This document shows positions 7,959 to 16,965 of a DNA stretch of 28,357 bases, in pieces. The stretch comes from Caldilineaceae bacterium. GTDB taxonomy: Bacteria > Chloroflexota > Anaerolineae > Caldilineales > Caldilineaceae. How positions within the stretch are numbered: position 1 is the stretch's first letter; each line of letters opens with the position of its first letter. A model generated the notes under the pieces. It had not been told where the DNA came from. It saw only the letters and a list, made by a program, of their open reading frames with translations, and made no database searches. The translations under genes and the position numbers were made by a program. The stretch is from NCBI GenBank assembly GCA_014879855.1, contig JACSRH010000141.1:1-28357 (forward strand). The letters are read 5' to 3'.

Positions 7959-9863
7959 ATGGCTGTTTATCCGATTCAATCTCTGCTTTCCGCCCGCCAG
8001 TTCGTCTCCCCGCAGCGCGTGGATGACCGTCTCTATTTTATCAGCAATATGTCCGGTCGCCTGAGCCTGTACACGATGCGCGTCGGCGGCAGCGTGCCGG
8101 AGCCGTTGATCCCGCCTGATATAGCCTTGCCCAACCCGCACCATTTTGACGGCGCGGTCACCTATCGCGTGCTGCCCAAGCTGGGCAAAATTCTGCTGAT
8201 GCTCGACCGGGATGGCGACGAAAATTACCAGCCGGTCTTCGTGCCAATTGCTGGCGGCCTGCCGGTCGCTGTCTTTGGCGAGCGCTTTGTTGGTCAGCAA
8301 CTCTACTGCACCGCCTGCGACGCGGAGCAGAATCTGGCGCTCTTCAGCGTGGATCCGCGCACTTCCCCCCACCACGAGAGTTATCTCGCGGATCTGGGGT
8401 CGCTGACCCTGACGAGCCTGGGCGCGAGTCTCTACGGCAACACCCCCATTGCTCACGACGACGCGTTCACCACCATTTTGCTTGCCGACCAGTATACGTT
8501 TGGCGATGTCGCGTGGTATCTCTGGCGCAAAGCGGAGGGCGAGCGACGCTTGCTGTTTGGAACGCCCATTGAGCAGCGTGCGCCAGGACAGCAGATCACG
8601 CCCAATGGCCTCGGCGCGGCGCAAATCATCGGTGGAGAAGGGGTGCTGTTCATCTCCTCGCTTTTCAGCGACCGTTACGGGTTGGCCTTCCTGCGTCTCG
8701 ATGCGCCGGAGCAGGTGACGCCGGTGACGGTGCAGGGCGCGCTGCACAAAGGCAACGGTGAATTGGTTGATCTGCAAGCGCGCATTCATGAGCGCTACAC
8801 ACTGACCTACAACATCGACGGCGCCTCCTGGGTCTATGCCGGCAGCTTTGACCGCGCCAACCTCGTCTTTCGCATCGACCGTGTGCTGGTGGGGCAGGAT
8901 GAACTTGCGGACGGCGTGCTGGAGTCGCTGTGCTACGACAAGACATCGGGCAGCAGCACCCTTTCCTTTTCAACGGCGACCTCTCCGTCTCAGCTTTATG
9001 TGCTCGACGCGGACGACGCCTTGCATCGCCAGACCAATGAGCGCGTGCTTGGCATCCCCAGCCACCTGCTTTCACGCGGGGAGGAGCACGTCTACACTTC
9101 ACATGATGGGCTGCGTATTGCGGCGCGGCTTTATCTGCCGGCCGCGGAGCTTGACTATCGCGGGCCGCGTCCGGTCATTTTTTACATCCACGGCGGACCG
9201 CAAAGCCAGGAACGCCCGGACTTCACCTGGTTTTCGATGCCGCTGATCCAGTTCTTTACGCTGAACGGCTTTGCCGTGTGGGTTCCCAACGTGCGCGGCA
9301 GTTCCGGTTATGGCATCTCCTACATGAAGCGCATCGACCGCGACTGGGGCGGGCTTGACCGGCTTGACCATGTCGCCGCGTTCGATCTGCTGCGCAAAGA
9401 TGAGCGGCTGGACATGAGCCGCGCCGGCGTGATGGGGCGCTCCTACGGCGGCTACATGACATTGACGCTGGCCGGTCGCCACCCGGACTTGTGGCGGGCA
9501 GCGTGCAACATGTTTGGTCCGTACAATTTGTTCACCTTTATGGATCGCCTCCCCGAGACGTGGAAAACTTATTTTCACATCGCGGTCGGCCACCCGGAGC
9601 GAGACCAGGCGTTTCTCGCCGAGCGGTCGCCCAGCACTTACCTGCATCAGCTTGCCTGCCCGTTGCTCGTGATCCAGGGCGCCAACGACCCGCGCATCGT
9701 CGAGCGCGAATCGCGCGATCTGGTCGAACAACTCCGCGCACAGGACAAACAGGTCGACTACATTGTCTATGCGGACGAGGGGCACGACATCATCAAGTAT
9801 TCCAACAAGGTGGATTGCTACACGCGCATCATGGATTTCTTTACCCTGCATCTGAAGCCATAG
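7959..9863 (+). CDS. S9 family prolyl oligopeptidase-type peptidase
   Basis: A protein of 634 residues with the two-part build of S9 peptidases. The N-terminal two thirds form a beta-propeller (for example VDDRLYFISNMSGRLSLYTMR). The C-terminal alpha/beta hydrolase carries S495 in GRSYGGYM, D577 in GANDPRIVE and H609 in ADEGHDI, a complete Ser-Asp-His triad. HGGPQSQERPDF and NVRGSSGYG are typical oxyanion and loop motifs. No signal peptide is visible, so it is likely cytoplasmic. S9C acylaminoacyl or dipeptidyl peptidases are the closest types; cleavage specificity cannot be read. An AGGA site lies 10 nt before the ATG, and the 95-bp region upstream contains a promoter. Confidence 0.9.
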   Translation: MAVYPIQSLLSARQFVSPQRVDDRLYFISNMSGRLSLYTMRVGGSVPEPLIPPDIALPNPHHFDGAVTYRVLPKLGKILLMLDRDGDENYQPVFVPIAGGLPVAVFGERFVGQQLYCTACDAEQNLALFSVDPRTSPHHESYLADLGSLTLTSLGASLYGNTPIAHDDAFTTILLADQYTFGDVAWYLWRKAEGERRLLFGTPIEQRAPGQQITPNGLGAAQIIGGEGVLFISSLFSDRYGLAFLRLDAPEQVTPVTVQGALHKGNGELVDLQARIHERYTLTYNIDGASWVYAGSFDRANLVFRIDRVLVGQDELADGVLESLCYDKTSGSSTLSFSTATSPSQLYVLDADDALHRQTNERVLGIPSHLLSRGEEHVYTSHDGLRIAARLYLPAAELDYRGPRPVIFYIHGGPQSQERPDFTWFSMPLIQFFTLNGFAVWVPNVRGSSGYGISYMKRIDRDWGGLDRLDHVAAFDLLRKDERLDMSRAGVMGRSYGGYMTLTLAGRHPDLWRAACNMFGPYNLFTFMDRLPETWKTYFHIAVGHPERDQAFLAERSPSTYLHQLACPLLVIQGANDPRIVERESRDLVEQLRAQDKQVDYIVYADEGHDIIKYSNKVDCYTRIMDFFTLHLKP

Positions 9864-9886
9864 GCAAACATCGAGCAAGATGGGAT

Positions 9887-9976
9887 GCCATTCAGTCCCA
9901 TGCCACTCAGTCCCATGCCACTCAGTCCCATGCCACTCAGTCCCATGCGCTCAGGTTCATGCCACGCAGGTCCATA
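9887..9976. repeat. 15-bp tandem repeat after the S9 peptidase
   Basis: The unit GCCACTCAGTCCCAT occurs at 9902-9916, 9917-9931 and 9932-9946, with a one-base variant at 9887-9901, followed by two degenerate copies (9947-9960 and 9961-9976). It starts 24 bp after the peptidase stop. In one frame it would encode PMPLS-type repeats, which I regard as chance. Confidence 0.9.
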
Positions 9977-10065
9977 TCAGTGGCGGATAGGACGCTCCGC
10001 ATCAGATTCTGTGATTTTCAACAGAACGGCTAGAATGAACGCGGCGCAACCACGCTGGTCTCAAT

Positions 10066-10100
10066 CGTCGTGCGGTTGCCGTCGCCCGAACCGCACGACG
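10066..10100. promoter_or_regulatory. Perfect 12-bp-arm inverted repeat before the amidohydrolase gene
   Basis: CGTCGTGCGGTT (10066-10077) is the exact reverse complement of AACCGCACGACG (10089-10100), with an 11-nt loop. It ends 19 nt before the ATG at 10120 and has no T-run after it, so it is not a terminator. A hairpin next to the ribosome site or a DNA operator are both possible. A TAGAAT box at 10031-10036 could be a -10 element, but no good -35 is visible. Confidence 0.6.
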
Positions 10101-10119
10101 CACAACGCAAAGGTGCAAG

Positions 10120-11676
10120 ATGTTTGACCTCGTCATCCGTAACGGTCTGATCATCGATGGGCAAAAACGCCCACGCTATGCGGCGGACATCGGCATTAGC
10201 GGCGATCGGATCACTGCTGTCGAGCAACTTGAACAGGCCGAGGCCAAGCTGACCATCGATGCCAAAGGCAAGGTAGTGGCGCCTGGCTTTATTGATGTCC
10301 ATACGCACTCCGACGCGATTCTGCTGGCGCAGCCCCATTTGGTTTCCAAAACGACGCAGGGCTTTACCACCGAATTTCTGATGCTTGACGGCATCTCCTA
10401 TGCGCCTGTCAACCGGCAGACCGTGCACGCCTGGATTCAGTACCTGCGAGCGCTGGATGGGCTGCGTTTCGATCAATACACGGGATGGGAAAGCATCGCC
10501 GACTACATGAGTTTGCTCGATGGCAAGACCGCGCAGAATGTGGCGGCTTTTGCACCCTATGCCAATCTACGCTCCCTGGCGCTGGGCTTTGGGGAGCGCC
10601 AGGCCAATGACTACCAATTGGTCGATCTCCAGAACCTGGTGCGCCAGAGTATGGAAGATGGCGTCTGCGGCCTCTCCACGGGACTTGACTATGTGGATGA
10701 ATGCTTTGCCACAACGGACGAACTGATTTATGCCAGCCAAGGGATGCGCGCTGCAAAGGGCGTCTATGTCACGCATGTGCGTTATGCCCGCGGCACGTTG
10801 GAAGGCGTCAAGGAGGCTGTCGAAATTGGGCGACGCGCGGGCGCGCCGGTGCACATCTCCCATTTGAAGGGGGCCACGGAACAGGAAGTCGAGGCGCTGA
10901 TCGACTACATCGATCTGGTCGCTGTCAATGAGGTGGACTTTTCATTCGATGTCTACCCGTACATGGGTTCGTCTACAATGCTGCAATATCTGCTGCCGCT
11001 CGAAATCTGGTGCGATGGCGTGCTGGCCGCGTATGGCAAGCTGACCGACGAAACCATGCGCGCCCGCTTCCAGCGCCGGCTCGACACGATGGATCTGACG
11101 GAAATCACCATCGCCTGGACGCCTGGGCGCCACAACCGGCATCTGAGCGGCATGACGTTGGACCAGTATGTGCGCCGCACCAAACGCCGCGCGGCCGATG
11201 CGCTGTGCGATCTGTTGATCGAGGAAGCAATGGCCGTGCTGCTGGTGTTCCACCGCGTGGAAGCGGGGCTGGAGGCTGAGTTCGTGGCGCATCCTTGCTA
11301 TATGATGGGCAGCGACGGCATCTTTTTTGCCAGCGGCAAGATCCACCCGCGCCAATATGGCTCCGCAACGCGCCTGTTGAGCTATCACATGCGGCGCAAA
11401 CGGCTCTTCTCGCTCGAAGACGCGGTTTACAAATTGAGCGGATTCGCAGCCGCTCGCTTCAGGCTTAAAAGCCGCGGCGCGATCCGCAAGGGCTACTTTG
11501 CGGATCTGGTTATTTTCGACCCAGAAGCCGTGCACGACCGCGCCACTTTCGACAATCCGCATCAACTTTCGACCGGCATCGACCACGTGATTGTCAACGG
11601 TGTTCCCATCTTGCAGGCAGGGAAACCGGTGAGCGGCGCAACCCCAGGTCGCTACCTCCGTTTTGGCGTTGAGTAA
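10120..11676 (+). CDS. D-aminoacylase-like amidohydrolase
   Basis: A protein of 518 residues, near the usual length of N-acyl-D-amino-acid deacylases. The start FDLVIRNGLIIDG and the metal motif GFIDVHTHSD (H61, H63) are typical amidohydrolase features. GLSTGLDY, the THVRY segment, HISHLKG and the late MGSDGIF motif place it in the D-aminoacylase/dihydroorotase-like group; KIHPRQYGSATRLL matches the family's HPRxYG motif. The C-terminus has the small beta domain (GYFADLVIFDPEAV). The region after the first helix, where many relatives have a GHGTLR type loop, is replaced by PYANLRSLAL. It would hydrolyse an N-acyl or similar amide bond; the substrate is unknown. An AGGTG site precedes the ATG. 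It stands 76 bp before the ThuA/Gfo pair. Confidence 0.85.
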   Translation: MFDLVIRNGLIIDGQKRPRYAADIGISGDRITAVEQLEQAEAKLTIDAKGKVVAPGFIDVHTHSDAILLAQPHLVSKTTQGFTTEFLMLDGISYAPVNRQTVHAWIQYLRALDGLRFDQYTGWESIADYMSLLDGKTAQNVAAFAPYANLRSLALGFGERQANDYQLVDLQNLVRQSMEDGVCGLSTGLDYVDECFATTDELIYASQGMRAAKGVYVTHVRYARGTLEGVKEAVEIGRRAGAPVHISHLKGATEQEVEALIDYIDLVAVNEVDFSFDVYPYMGSSTMLQYLLPLEIWCDGVLAAYGKLTDETMRARFQRRLDTMDLTEITIAWTPGRHNRHLSGMTLDQYVRRTKRRAADALCDLLIEEAMAVLLVFHRVEAGLEAEFVAHPCYMMGSDGIFFASGKIHPRQYGSATRLLSYHMRRKRLFSLEDAVYKLSGFAAARFRLKSRGAIRKGYFADLVIFDPEAVHDRATFDNPHQLSTGIDHVIVNGVPILQAGKPVSGATPGRYLRFGVE

Positions 11677-11691
11677 ATCTTCAATGTCTTG

Positions 11692-11722
11692 ATAGAGATT
11701 AGAGATTGGAGATTGGAAAATA
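11692..11722. repeat. GAGATTGG-type short repeat block
   Basis: Four tandem-like copies of GAGATTAGAGATTGGAGATTGG type in the 76-bp gap between the amidohydrolase and ThuA genes, related to the inverted blocks at 5655-5790 and to 3446-3476. Confidence 0.7.
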
Positions 11723-11752
11723 GGGATTTTATTCACAAAGGGGATTTACAAA

Positions 11753-12403
11753 ATGAAACGTGCTTTGATGGTTTGGGGTGGTTGGGAAGGGCATGAACCG
11801 CGCCAGTGCGTCAGTATTTTTGCGCCGTTGCTGGAGGCGGCGGGCTTCACGGTCGACATCAGCGACTCGCTCGACGCCTACCTTGATGCCGAACGCATGA
11901 AGAGCTACGCTGTGATCTCGCAGGTCTACACGATGAGCACGATCACGCGGGAACAGGAGCAGGGACTGCTCGACGCCATCGAGGGTGGCGTCGGCTTTGC
12001 AGGCTGGCACGGCGGTATGGCCGATGCGTTCCGCAACAACACCAACTATCAGTTTATGGTGGGCGGGCAGTGGGTGGCGCACCCCGGCAATATCATCGAC
12101 TACACAGTCCATATCACTGACCGCGAAGACCCGATCACTGCCGGGCTGGACGACTTTGCCATGCACTCCGAGCAGTACTACATGCACGTCGATCCTGCCA
12201 ACGAGGTGCTGGCGACGACGACCTTCAGCGGGCAATATTGCGCCTGGGTCGACGGCGTCGTCATGCCGGTGGTGTGGAAGCGACGCTGGGGCGCGGGGCG
12301 CATCTTCTATGCGTCGGTGGGCCATGTCGCGGCCGACTTTGATGTGCCGGAAGCCAAAGAGATTGTGCGGCGCGGGCTGCTGTGGGCGGCAAGGGAGCTC
12401 TAA
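11753..12403 (+). CDS. ThuA-like protein
   Basis: A protein of 216 residues with the features of the ThuA (trehalose utilisation) family: ALMVWGGWEGHEP start, GVGFAGWHGGMADAFRNN, QFMVGGQWVAHPG, and DFAMHSEQYYMHVDP. The fold is glutamine-amidotransferase-like without the catalytic triad. Family members act in sugar metabolism, often beside an oxidoreductase of the Gfo/Idh/MocA type, as here. The next gene starts 6 bp after its stop. The exact sugar and reaction are not visible. There is a weak GGGGATT-type ribosome site upstream of the ATG. Confidence 0.85.
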   Translation: MKRALMVWGGWEGHEPRQCVSIFAPLLEAAGFTVDISDSLDAYLDAERMKSYAVISQVYTMSTITREQEQGLLDAIEGGVGFAGWHGGMADAFRNNTNYQFMVGGQWVAHPGNIIDYTVHITDREDPITAGLDDFAMHSEQYYMHVDPANEVLATTTFSGQYCAWVDGVVMPVVWKRRWGAGRIFYASVGHVAADFDVPEAKEIVRRGLLWAAREL

Positions 12404-12409
12404 ACGACG

Positions 12410-13495
12410 ATGAGCAATATCAAACCGGTTGCCGTCGGTGTGATCGGCTGCGGCAATATCAGCGGCGCTTACATGCGCATGGTGAAGACGCTGCCTGCCG
12501 TGCAGATGGTTGCCTGCGCGGACCTGCGCCCCGAGGCCGCCCAGGCATTAGCGGAGCAATACCACGTGCCTCAAGTGCTTGCGGTCGAGGCGTTGCTCGC
12601 CGACCCGGCCATTGAGATCGTTCTCAACCTGACCATCCCGCAGGCGCACGGGGGGATCGCGCTGGCCGCGCTGGCCGCGGGCAAGTCGGTCTACAATGAA
12701 AAACCACTGGCGCTGACGCGTGAGGAAGGGCGTCGGATGCTGGAGCTGGCCGCGCAAAAAGGATTGTGCGTCGGCGGCGCGCCCGACACCTTTCTCGGCG
12801 GCGGCTTGCAGACCTGCCGCCAACTGATTGACGAGGGCGCCATCGGGACGCCGGTCGCGGCCACCGCCTTTATGATGAGCCGCGGCCACGAGCACTGGCA
12901 CCCCAACCCGGCGTTCTACTATCAGCGCGGCGGCGGCCCGATGTTTGACATGGGGCCGTACTACCTGACCGCGTTGGTGAGCCTGCTCGGCCCGGTGCAG
13001 CGCGTCAGCGGCGCCACGCGCATCACGCGGCCGCAGCGCACCATCACCAGCCAGCCGCGCTACGGCGAAATCGTCGATGTCGAAGTGCCGACGCATGTCG
13101 CGGGTCTGCTCGACTTCGCGGCCGGCCCCATCGGGACCGTGATCACCACGTTCGACGTGCAAGCCTCGACGCTGCCGTGGATCGAAATCTACGGCACGGC
13201 CGGCACGCTGGCGACGCCCGACCCCAACACCTTTGGTGGGCCGGTGCGCCTGCGCCTGGCCGCGGACAGCGAATGGCAGGAAGTTCCGGTCACGCGCCCC
13301 TACACAGAGAACAGCCGCGGCCTGGGCCTGGCTGACATGGCGGAAGGCATTCGCAGCGGACGCCCGCACCGCGCCAACGGCGAATTGGCTTATCACGTGC
13401 TGGATATCATGCACGCCATTCATGACGCTTCAGCCGCAGGACAGCACATCATGCTAGACAGCACGTGTGTGCGACCGGACGCCATGCCTGATTAA
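12410..13495 (+). CDS. Gfo/Idh/MocA family oxidoreductase
   Basis: A protein of 361 residues. The Rossmann motif VIGCGNISGAYM opens the protein, EKPLAL (about 100) is the conserved EKP motif, and the C-terminal domain follows from about residue 135. The family reduces or oxidises sugars and related polyols with NAD(P). The motif usually written DxGxH is here DMGPYYL, with Tyr where most members have the catalytic His. This variant may mark a subfamily linked to ThuA. It follows the ThuA-like gene after 6 bp and is almost certainly in the same transcript. The substrate is not known. Confidence 0.9.
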   Translation: MSNIKPVAVGVIGCGNISGAYMRMVKTLPAVQMVACADLRPEAAQALAEQYHVPQVLAVEALLADPAIEIVLNLTIPQAHGGIALAALAAGKSVYNEKPLALTREEGRRMLELAAQKGLCVGGAPDTFLGGGLQTCRQLIDEGAIGTPVAATAFMMSRGHEHWHPNPAFYYQRGGGPMFDMGPYYLTALVSLLGPVQRVSGATRITRPQRTITSQPRYGEIVDVEVPTHVAGLLDFAAGPIGTVITTFDVQASTLPWIEIYGTAGTLATPDPNTFGGPVRLRLAADSEWQEVPVTRPYTENSRGLGLADMAEGIRSGRPHRANGELAYHVLDIMHAIHDASAAGQHIMLDSTCVRPDAMPD

Positions 13496-13513
13496 TCAGA
13501 CGGACTATGTTCA

Positions 13514-13582
13514 CAGAAGCGGCGGAGCGGGCGCGGCGCCACAAGACGCCAAATGCGCGAGCCAGCCACTCCGTCGCTTCTG
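13514..13582. repeat. Imperfect inverted repeat after the oxidoreductase gene
   Basis: CAGAAGCGGCGGAG (13514-13527) pairs with CTCCGTCGCTTCTG (13569-13582) with one G-T mismatch, around a GC-rich 41-bp interior that may fold further. An A-run follows on the plus strand, so this is not a plain plus-strand terminator. A dispersed palindromic element is possible. From here to 13853 I see no gene, only a 10-bp direct repeat (CTGCATGACT at 13746-13755 and 13758-13767). Confidence 0.55.
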
Positions 13583-13853
13583 AAAAAACAGCTTCCCTCC
13601 ATTCAAGCAGAACAAACCCAGCGCCCCACGCATCTTGCGTGAAATCATAAAGCCTCCTGCTTTGCTTTGCGCTCCCTGGACGCGCGCTTCCCGCAAATAT
13701 CTACAGATAAGGTCATGACCCGATCCCTCAATTTTCGGGCAATTGCTGCATGACTTCCTGCATGACTCACCATACGATCTGCAAGATAGAAACCCGTCAT
13801 CAGGCATATATTCAGACTATGCATCGTTGCAGAGCCACAACAGGGAGAATGTC

Positions 13854-16800
13854 ATGCGTAATTGGGTAACTAAGAAAAGCTGCCGGTTGTCTTTATTCAG
13901 CTTTGTGGGGGCAGTCACATTGCTGGCGTTTCTCCTTGTGGGGATTGACGGGGAAAGCACAGCAGCCCAAAGCAGCGTGCGCTACGTCAAAAGCAACGGA
14001 ATGGCGGGCGGTGCGTGTGCTTCGTGGGCAACTGCCTGTGTACTGGACTATGCCATGAATCAGGCTGCGGCCGGCGATGAGCTATGGCTGGCCGCCGGCG
14101 TCTACATCCCCACGCTGGGGGTGGGAAGTTCAGCTTCCTTCACGTTGACAAACGGCGTTGCCCTTTACGGAGGATTTGCCGGCACGGAAACCGCACGCCA
14201 ACAGCGCGATCCAGCGGTCCATGTTGTGGTGCTCAGCGGCGATGCCGGCATTGCTGGAAATAGCGACGACAACGCCAATCATGTTGTCACGGCCATCAAT
14301 GTCGATGCCGCCACGCGCATCGATGGTGTAACGATACGCGACGGAAACGCCATCGGCTTTAGTGCGACCGGCAGCGGCGGTGGCATATATATCTACAACG
14401 GCAATCTAACCATTGCCAATGTCCTCTTTACAAACAACTCCGGCCAATCTGGCGGTGGTCTTTATAGCCGTTATGGTTCACCCACGCTCGATAACGTCCA
14501 GTTTATCGGCAACAGCGCCAGCTATGGCGGCGGCGTCTACAACTACAGCCCGGCCATGACGCTGACCAATGTCATATTTCGCAATAACTCAGTCTCTCTC
14601 TATGGCGGGGGAATGTACAATAACGCCAGCAACCCGGTTTTAACCGGCGCTCTCTTCGAGGACAACCGAGCGGGCAACCATGGCGGCGCCCTGTACAGCA
14701 ACAACAGCAACACCCTCATCACGACTGCACGATTTACCTCCAACTATGCAGCGAGCAGCGGAGGCGCTATCTATTCTTACCGGAAAACGTTCTCGCTCAG
14801 CGACACGCTGTTCATGAGCAATACTTCCAGGTCTAATGGCGGCAGCCTCTACGTGAGCCGCGGCGCGCTGGATGGCGAGCGGATTTCACTTTTCTACAAC
14901 AGCACCCGATACAACGGGGGCGCGGTGGCCACCGATCGCAGCGTTCTGACCATGACGCACGTTACAGCGGCATTTAACCAGGCAAAGTATGGCGGCGTTT
15001 TTTATAACGACACGACAACCGTCACCCTCGCTAATGCGACCTTCTACTCAAATTCGGCGACAATCGACGGTGGCGCCATGTTTAACGATGCGGCGGCGAC
15101 CACGCTCGATCATCTCACCGCTGTCGGCAACGCCGCCGAACACTATGGCGGCGTGCTTTACACCATCCTGGAAGTTCCCACCGTGCGCAATTCTATCCTT
15201 TGGGGCAACACTGCCGAGAAAGGAGGCGCTATCATTGGCACGGCGTTGTTTATCGAATCCATTGTCGAGGGCGGCTGTCCAGTCGGCGTCTCATGTATGC
15301 ATGTGCATGACGCGGATCCATTGTTAGGCGCGCCGGGCAATTATGGCGGCGCCGTCGATACCATTCCTGTCCTGACAGGCAGCCCAGCTATCGATCGGGC
15401 GACGGATTTCTGTCAGCCTAGCGATGCGCGCGGTGTTGCCCGTCCGCAAGGCGCCGCCTGCGATCTTGGCGCATACGAGACGCGCGGCCTGACGCTGAGG
15501 CTGGTCAGCGGTGGCAACCAGACAATCGAGGTCTATCAGCCTTACCCAGCGCCGCTCGTGGTCAGCGCTGCCAGCATCGAGGGGCATGTCGTCGATGGTG
15601 CGCAAGCAACCTTTGCCTCGCCCAGCAGCGGGGCGGGGACTGCACCAATTACGCAAACAGCAATTTTTAGCGGTGGACAGGCGGCCGTTCATGTCACAGC
15701 CAACAGTTTTCCTGGTGAGTACAGCGTGAATGTGAGCGCGCCCGGTTCGCAGCCACTTGCAATTATGCTGGACAACCTCGACACACCGGTGGCAGGCTTA
15801 CAGGCTTCCCACAGTGGAGCAGCGCCGGTCGGCCAGGCGGTGATCTTCACGGCCACTGTGCAAGGCGGCACCAACATTGTTTATGCTTGGGAGTTTGGTG
15901 ATGGCGCGACGGTCAGCACATCCGAAAATACGCTGATCCACGCTTATGCTGCGGCCGGCGCTTACGCAGTGACGGTGACGGCCTCGAACGAAGTGGCAAG
16001 CGCCCGTTTGCCACTTGCCATTTCGATCTACGATGTCGAGCTGGCGGGATTGACTGCCGTCAACGACGGTGCGACAAGCTTGGGACAAACTACACAATTC
16101 CAGGCGACAACGGAGGCCGGCACCGGTCTTGCCTATTCGTGGGATTTTGGCGACGGCGCGACGGGTGCAGGGCAGGCGCCTGTTCACACCTACGCCGCGC
16201 CTGGCGTCTATATCGCGACGGTGCACGCCACCAACGGCGTCAGCGCTGCCTCAGCCCAAACGACAGTGCTTGTAGAGCAGGCGCTCGTCAACGTCAGTTT
16301 ACATCCTCAAGGGACCGTTTCTGGGGAGGTCGGGCGCGCGGTGAGCTTCTCGGTGGAGGTGGGAGCAGGACAACCCACCACCCTTACATGGCAGTTTGGC
16401 GATGAAGCGCTGCAGGGCAACCACGTGCTCGCGGCGGCGGAGGGGAGTGCGCCGTGGACAAACATCGAACATGTCTATGCAACGCCAGGCGCTTATCTGG
16501 TCGTTGCGCACGTTGCCAACTCAGTCAGCCAATTTGACGTCTCCAGCGCCGTAGAGATCAAGGATGTCCCGATCAATGGCGCCTCGATTACGTGGAATGG
16601 TCAATTAGAGGTTGGGCAGCCAATCAATTTTTTGGGGCAACGTGTGGAAGGAACTTCAGTGAGTTGTATCTGGGACTTTGAGGACTCGACGCCGCCGATC
16701 AGCGGTTGTGATGTGGAGCACGTGTACAAATACGAAGGACGCTTTACGATCAAACTGTGGATGGTGAATTCGATAGGCGTTATCGTCACACGCACCACAG

Positions 16801-16889
16801 TGGAGATCGTTGACCCCACCCCTGACCCAACGCTAGATAATTTTATCTACTTACCCAATGTGCGGAGTCAGTGGCTCATGTTGCCGTGA
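13854..16889 (+). CDS. Large secreted beta-helix protein with PKD domains
   Basis: A protein of 1011 residues from the ATG at 13854, which has GGGAG 6 nt upstream; the frame is open from 13743, but the signal peptide starts at this ATG. Residues 1-39 form the signal peptide (cleavage near STAAQ). About residues 100-540 form a right-handed parallel beta-helix with repeated GGGxY and NNS turns, ending in a choice-of-anchor Q-type region (SPAIDRATDFCQPSDARG). Four PKD-like domains follow at about 645-725, 729-807, 810-902 and 905-985 (FGDGATV, FGDGATG, FGDEAL, FEDSTPP with YAxxGxY partners). The end is a Pro-rich linker and NFIYLPNV, then a short tail. It is probably a surface or released polysaccharide-binding or adhesion protein; no catalytic residues were identified. 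Confidence 0.85.
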   Translation: MRNWVTKKSCRLSLFSFVGAVTLLAFLLVGIDGESTAAQSSVRYVKSNGMAGGACASWATACVLDYAMNQAAAGDELWLAAGVYIPTLGVGSSASFTLTNGVALYGGFAGTETARQQRDPAVHVVVLSGDAGIAGNSDDNANHVVTAINVDAATRIDGVTIRDGNAIGFSATGSGGGIYIYNGNLTIANVLFTNNSGQSGGGLYSRYGSPTLDNVQFIGNSASYGGGVYNYSPAMTLTNVIFRNNSVSLYGGGMYNNASNPVLTGALFEDNRAGNHGGALYSNNSNTLITTARFTSNYAASSGGAIYSYRKTFSLSDTLFMSNTSRSNGGSLYVSRGALDGERISLFYNSTRYNGGAVATDRSVLTMTHVTAAFNQAKYGGVFYNDTTTVTLANATFYSNSATIDGGAMFNDAAATTLDHLTAVGNAAEHYGGVLYTILEVPTVRNSILWGNTAEKGGAIIGTALFIESIVEGGCPVGVSCMHVHDADPLLGAPGNYGGAVDTIPVLTGSPAIDRATDFCQPSDARGVARPQGAACDLGAYETRGLTLRLVSGGNQTIEVYQPYPAPLVVSAASIEGHVVDGAQATFASPSSGAGTAPITQTAIFSGGQAAVHVTANSFPGEYSVNVSAPGSQPLAIMLDNLDTPVAGLQASHSGAAPVGQAVIFTATVQGGTNIVYAWEFGDGATVSTSENTLIHAYAAAGAYAVTVTASNEVASARLPLAISIYDVELAGLTAVNDGATSLGQTTQFQATTEAGTGLAYSWDFGDGATGAGQAPVHTYAAPGVYIATVHATNGVSAASAQTTVLVEQALVNVSLHPQGTVSGEVGRAVSFSVEVGAGQPTTLTWQFGDEALQGNHVLAAAEGSAPWTNIEHVYATPGAYLVVAHVANSVSQFDVSSAVEIKDVPINGASITWNGQLEVGQPINFLGQRVEGTSVSCIWDFEDSTPPISGCDVEHVYKYEGRFTIKLWMVNSIGVIVTRTTVEIVDPTPDPTLDNFIYLPNVRSQWLMLP

Positions 16890-16914
16890 GGTGGAGGATT
16901 CTGCGCGCCGAGGA

Positions 16915-16956
16915 CGGGCTGCAAGCCGCCTGAGGGAATGGAATGGTGGCAGCCCG
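16915..16956. repeat. Inverted repeat in the gap before trpB2
   Basis: CGGGCTGC (16915-16922) is the exact reverse complement of GCAGCCCG (16949-16956), with a 26-nt loop. No T-run follows, so a role as terminator of the beta-helix gene is uncertain. Confidence 0.4.
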
Positions 16957-16965
16957 CCACACTGC

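Noticed and set aside
9885..10127. 80-codon plus-strand frame with PMPLS repeats
   Set aside because: A by-product of the 15-bp tandem repeat; no ribosome site or domain.
13511..13807. 98-codon minus-strand frame
   Set aside because: It covers the palindromic element, has no ribosome site or homology that I recognise, and runs antisense to the promoter side of the beta-helix gene.
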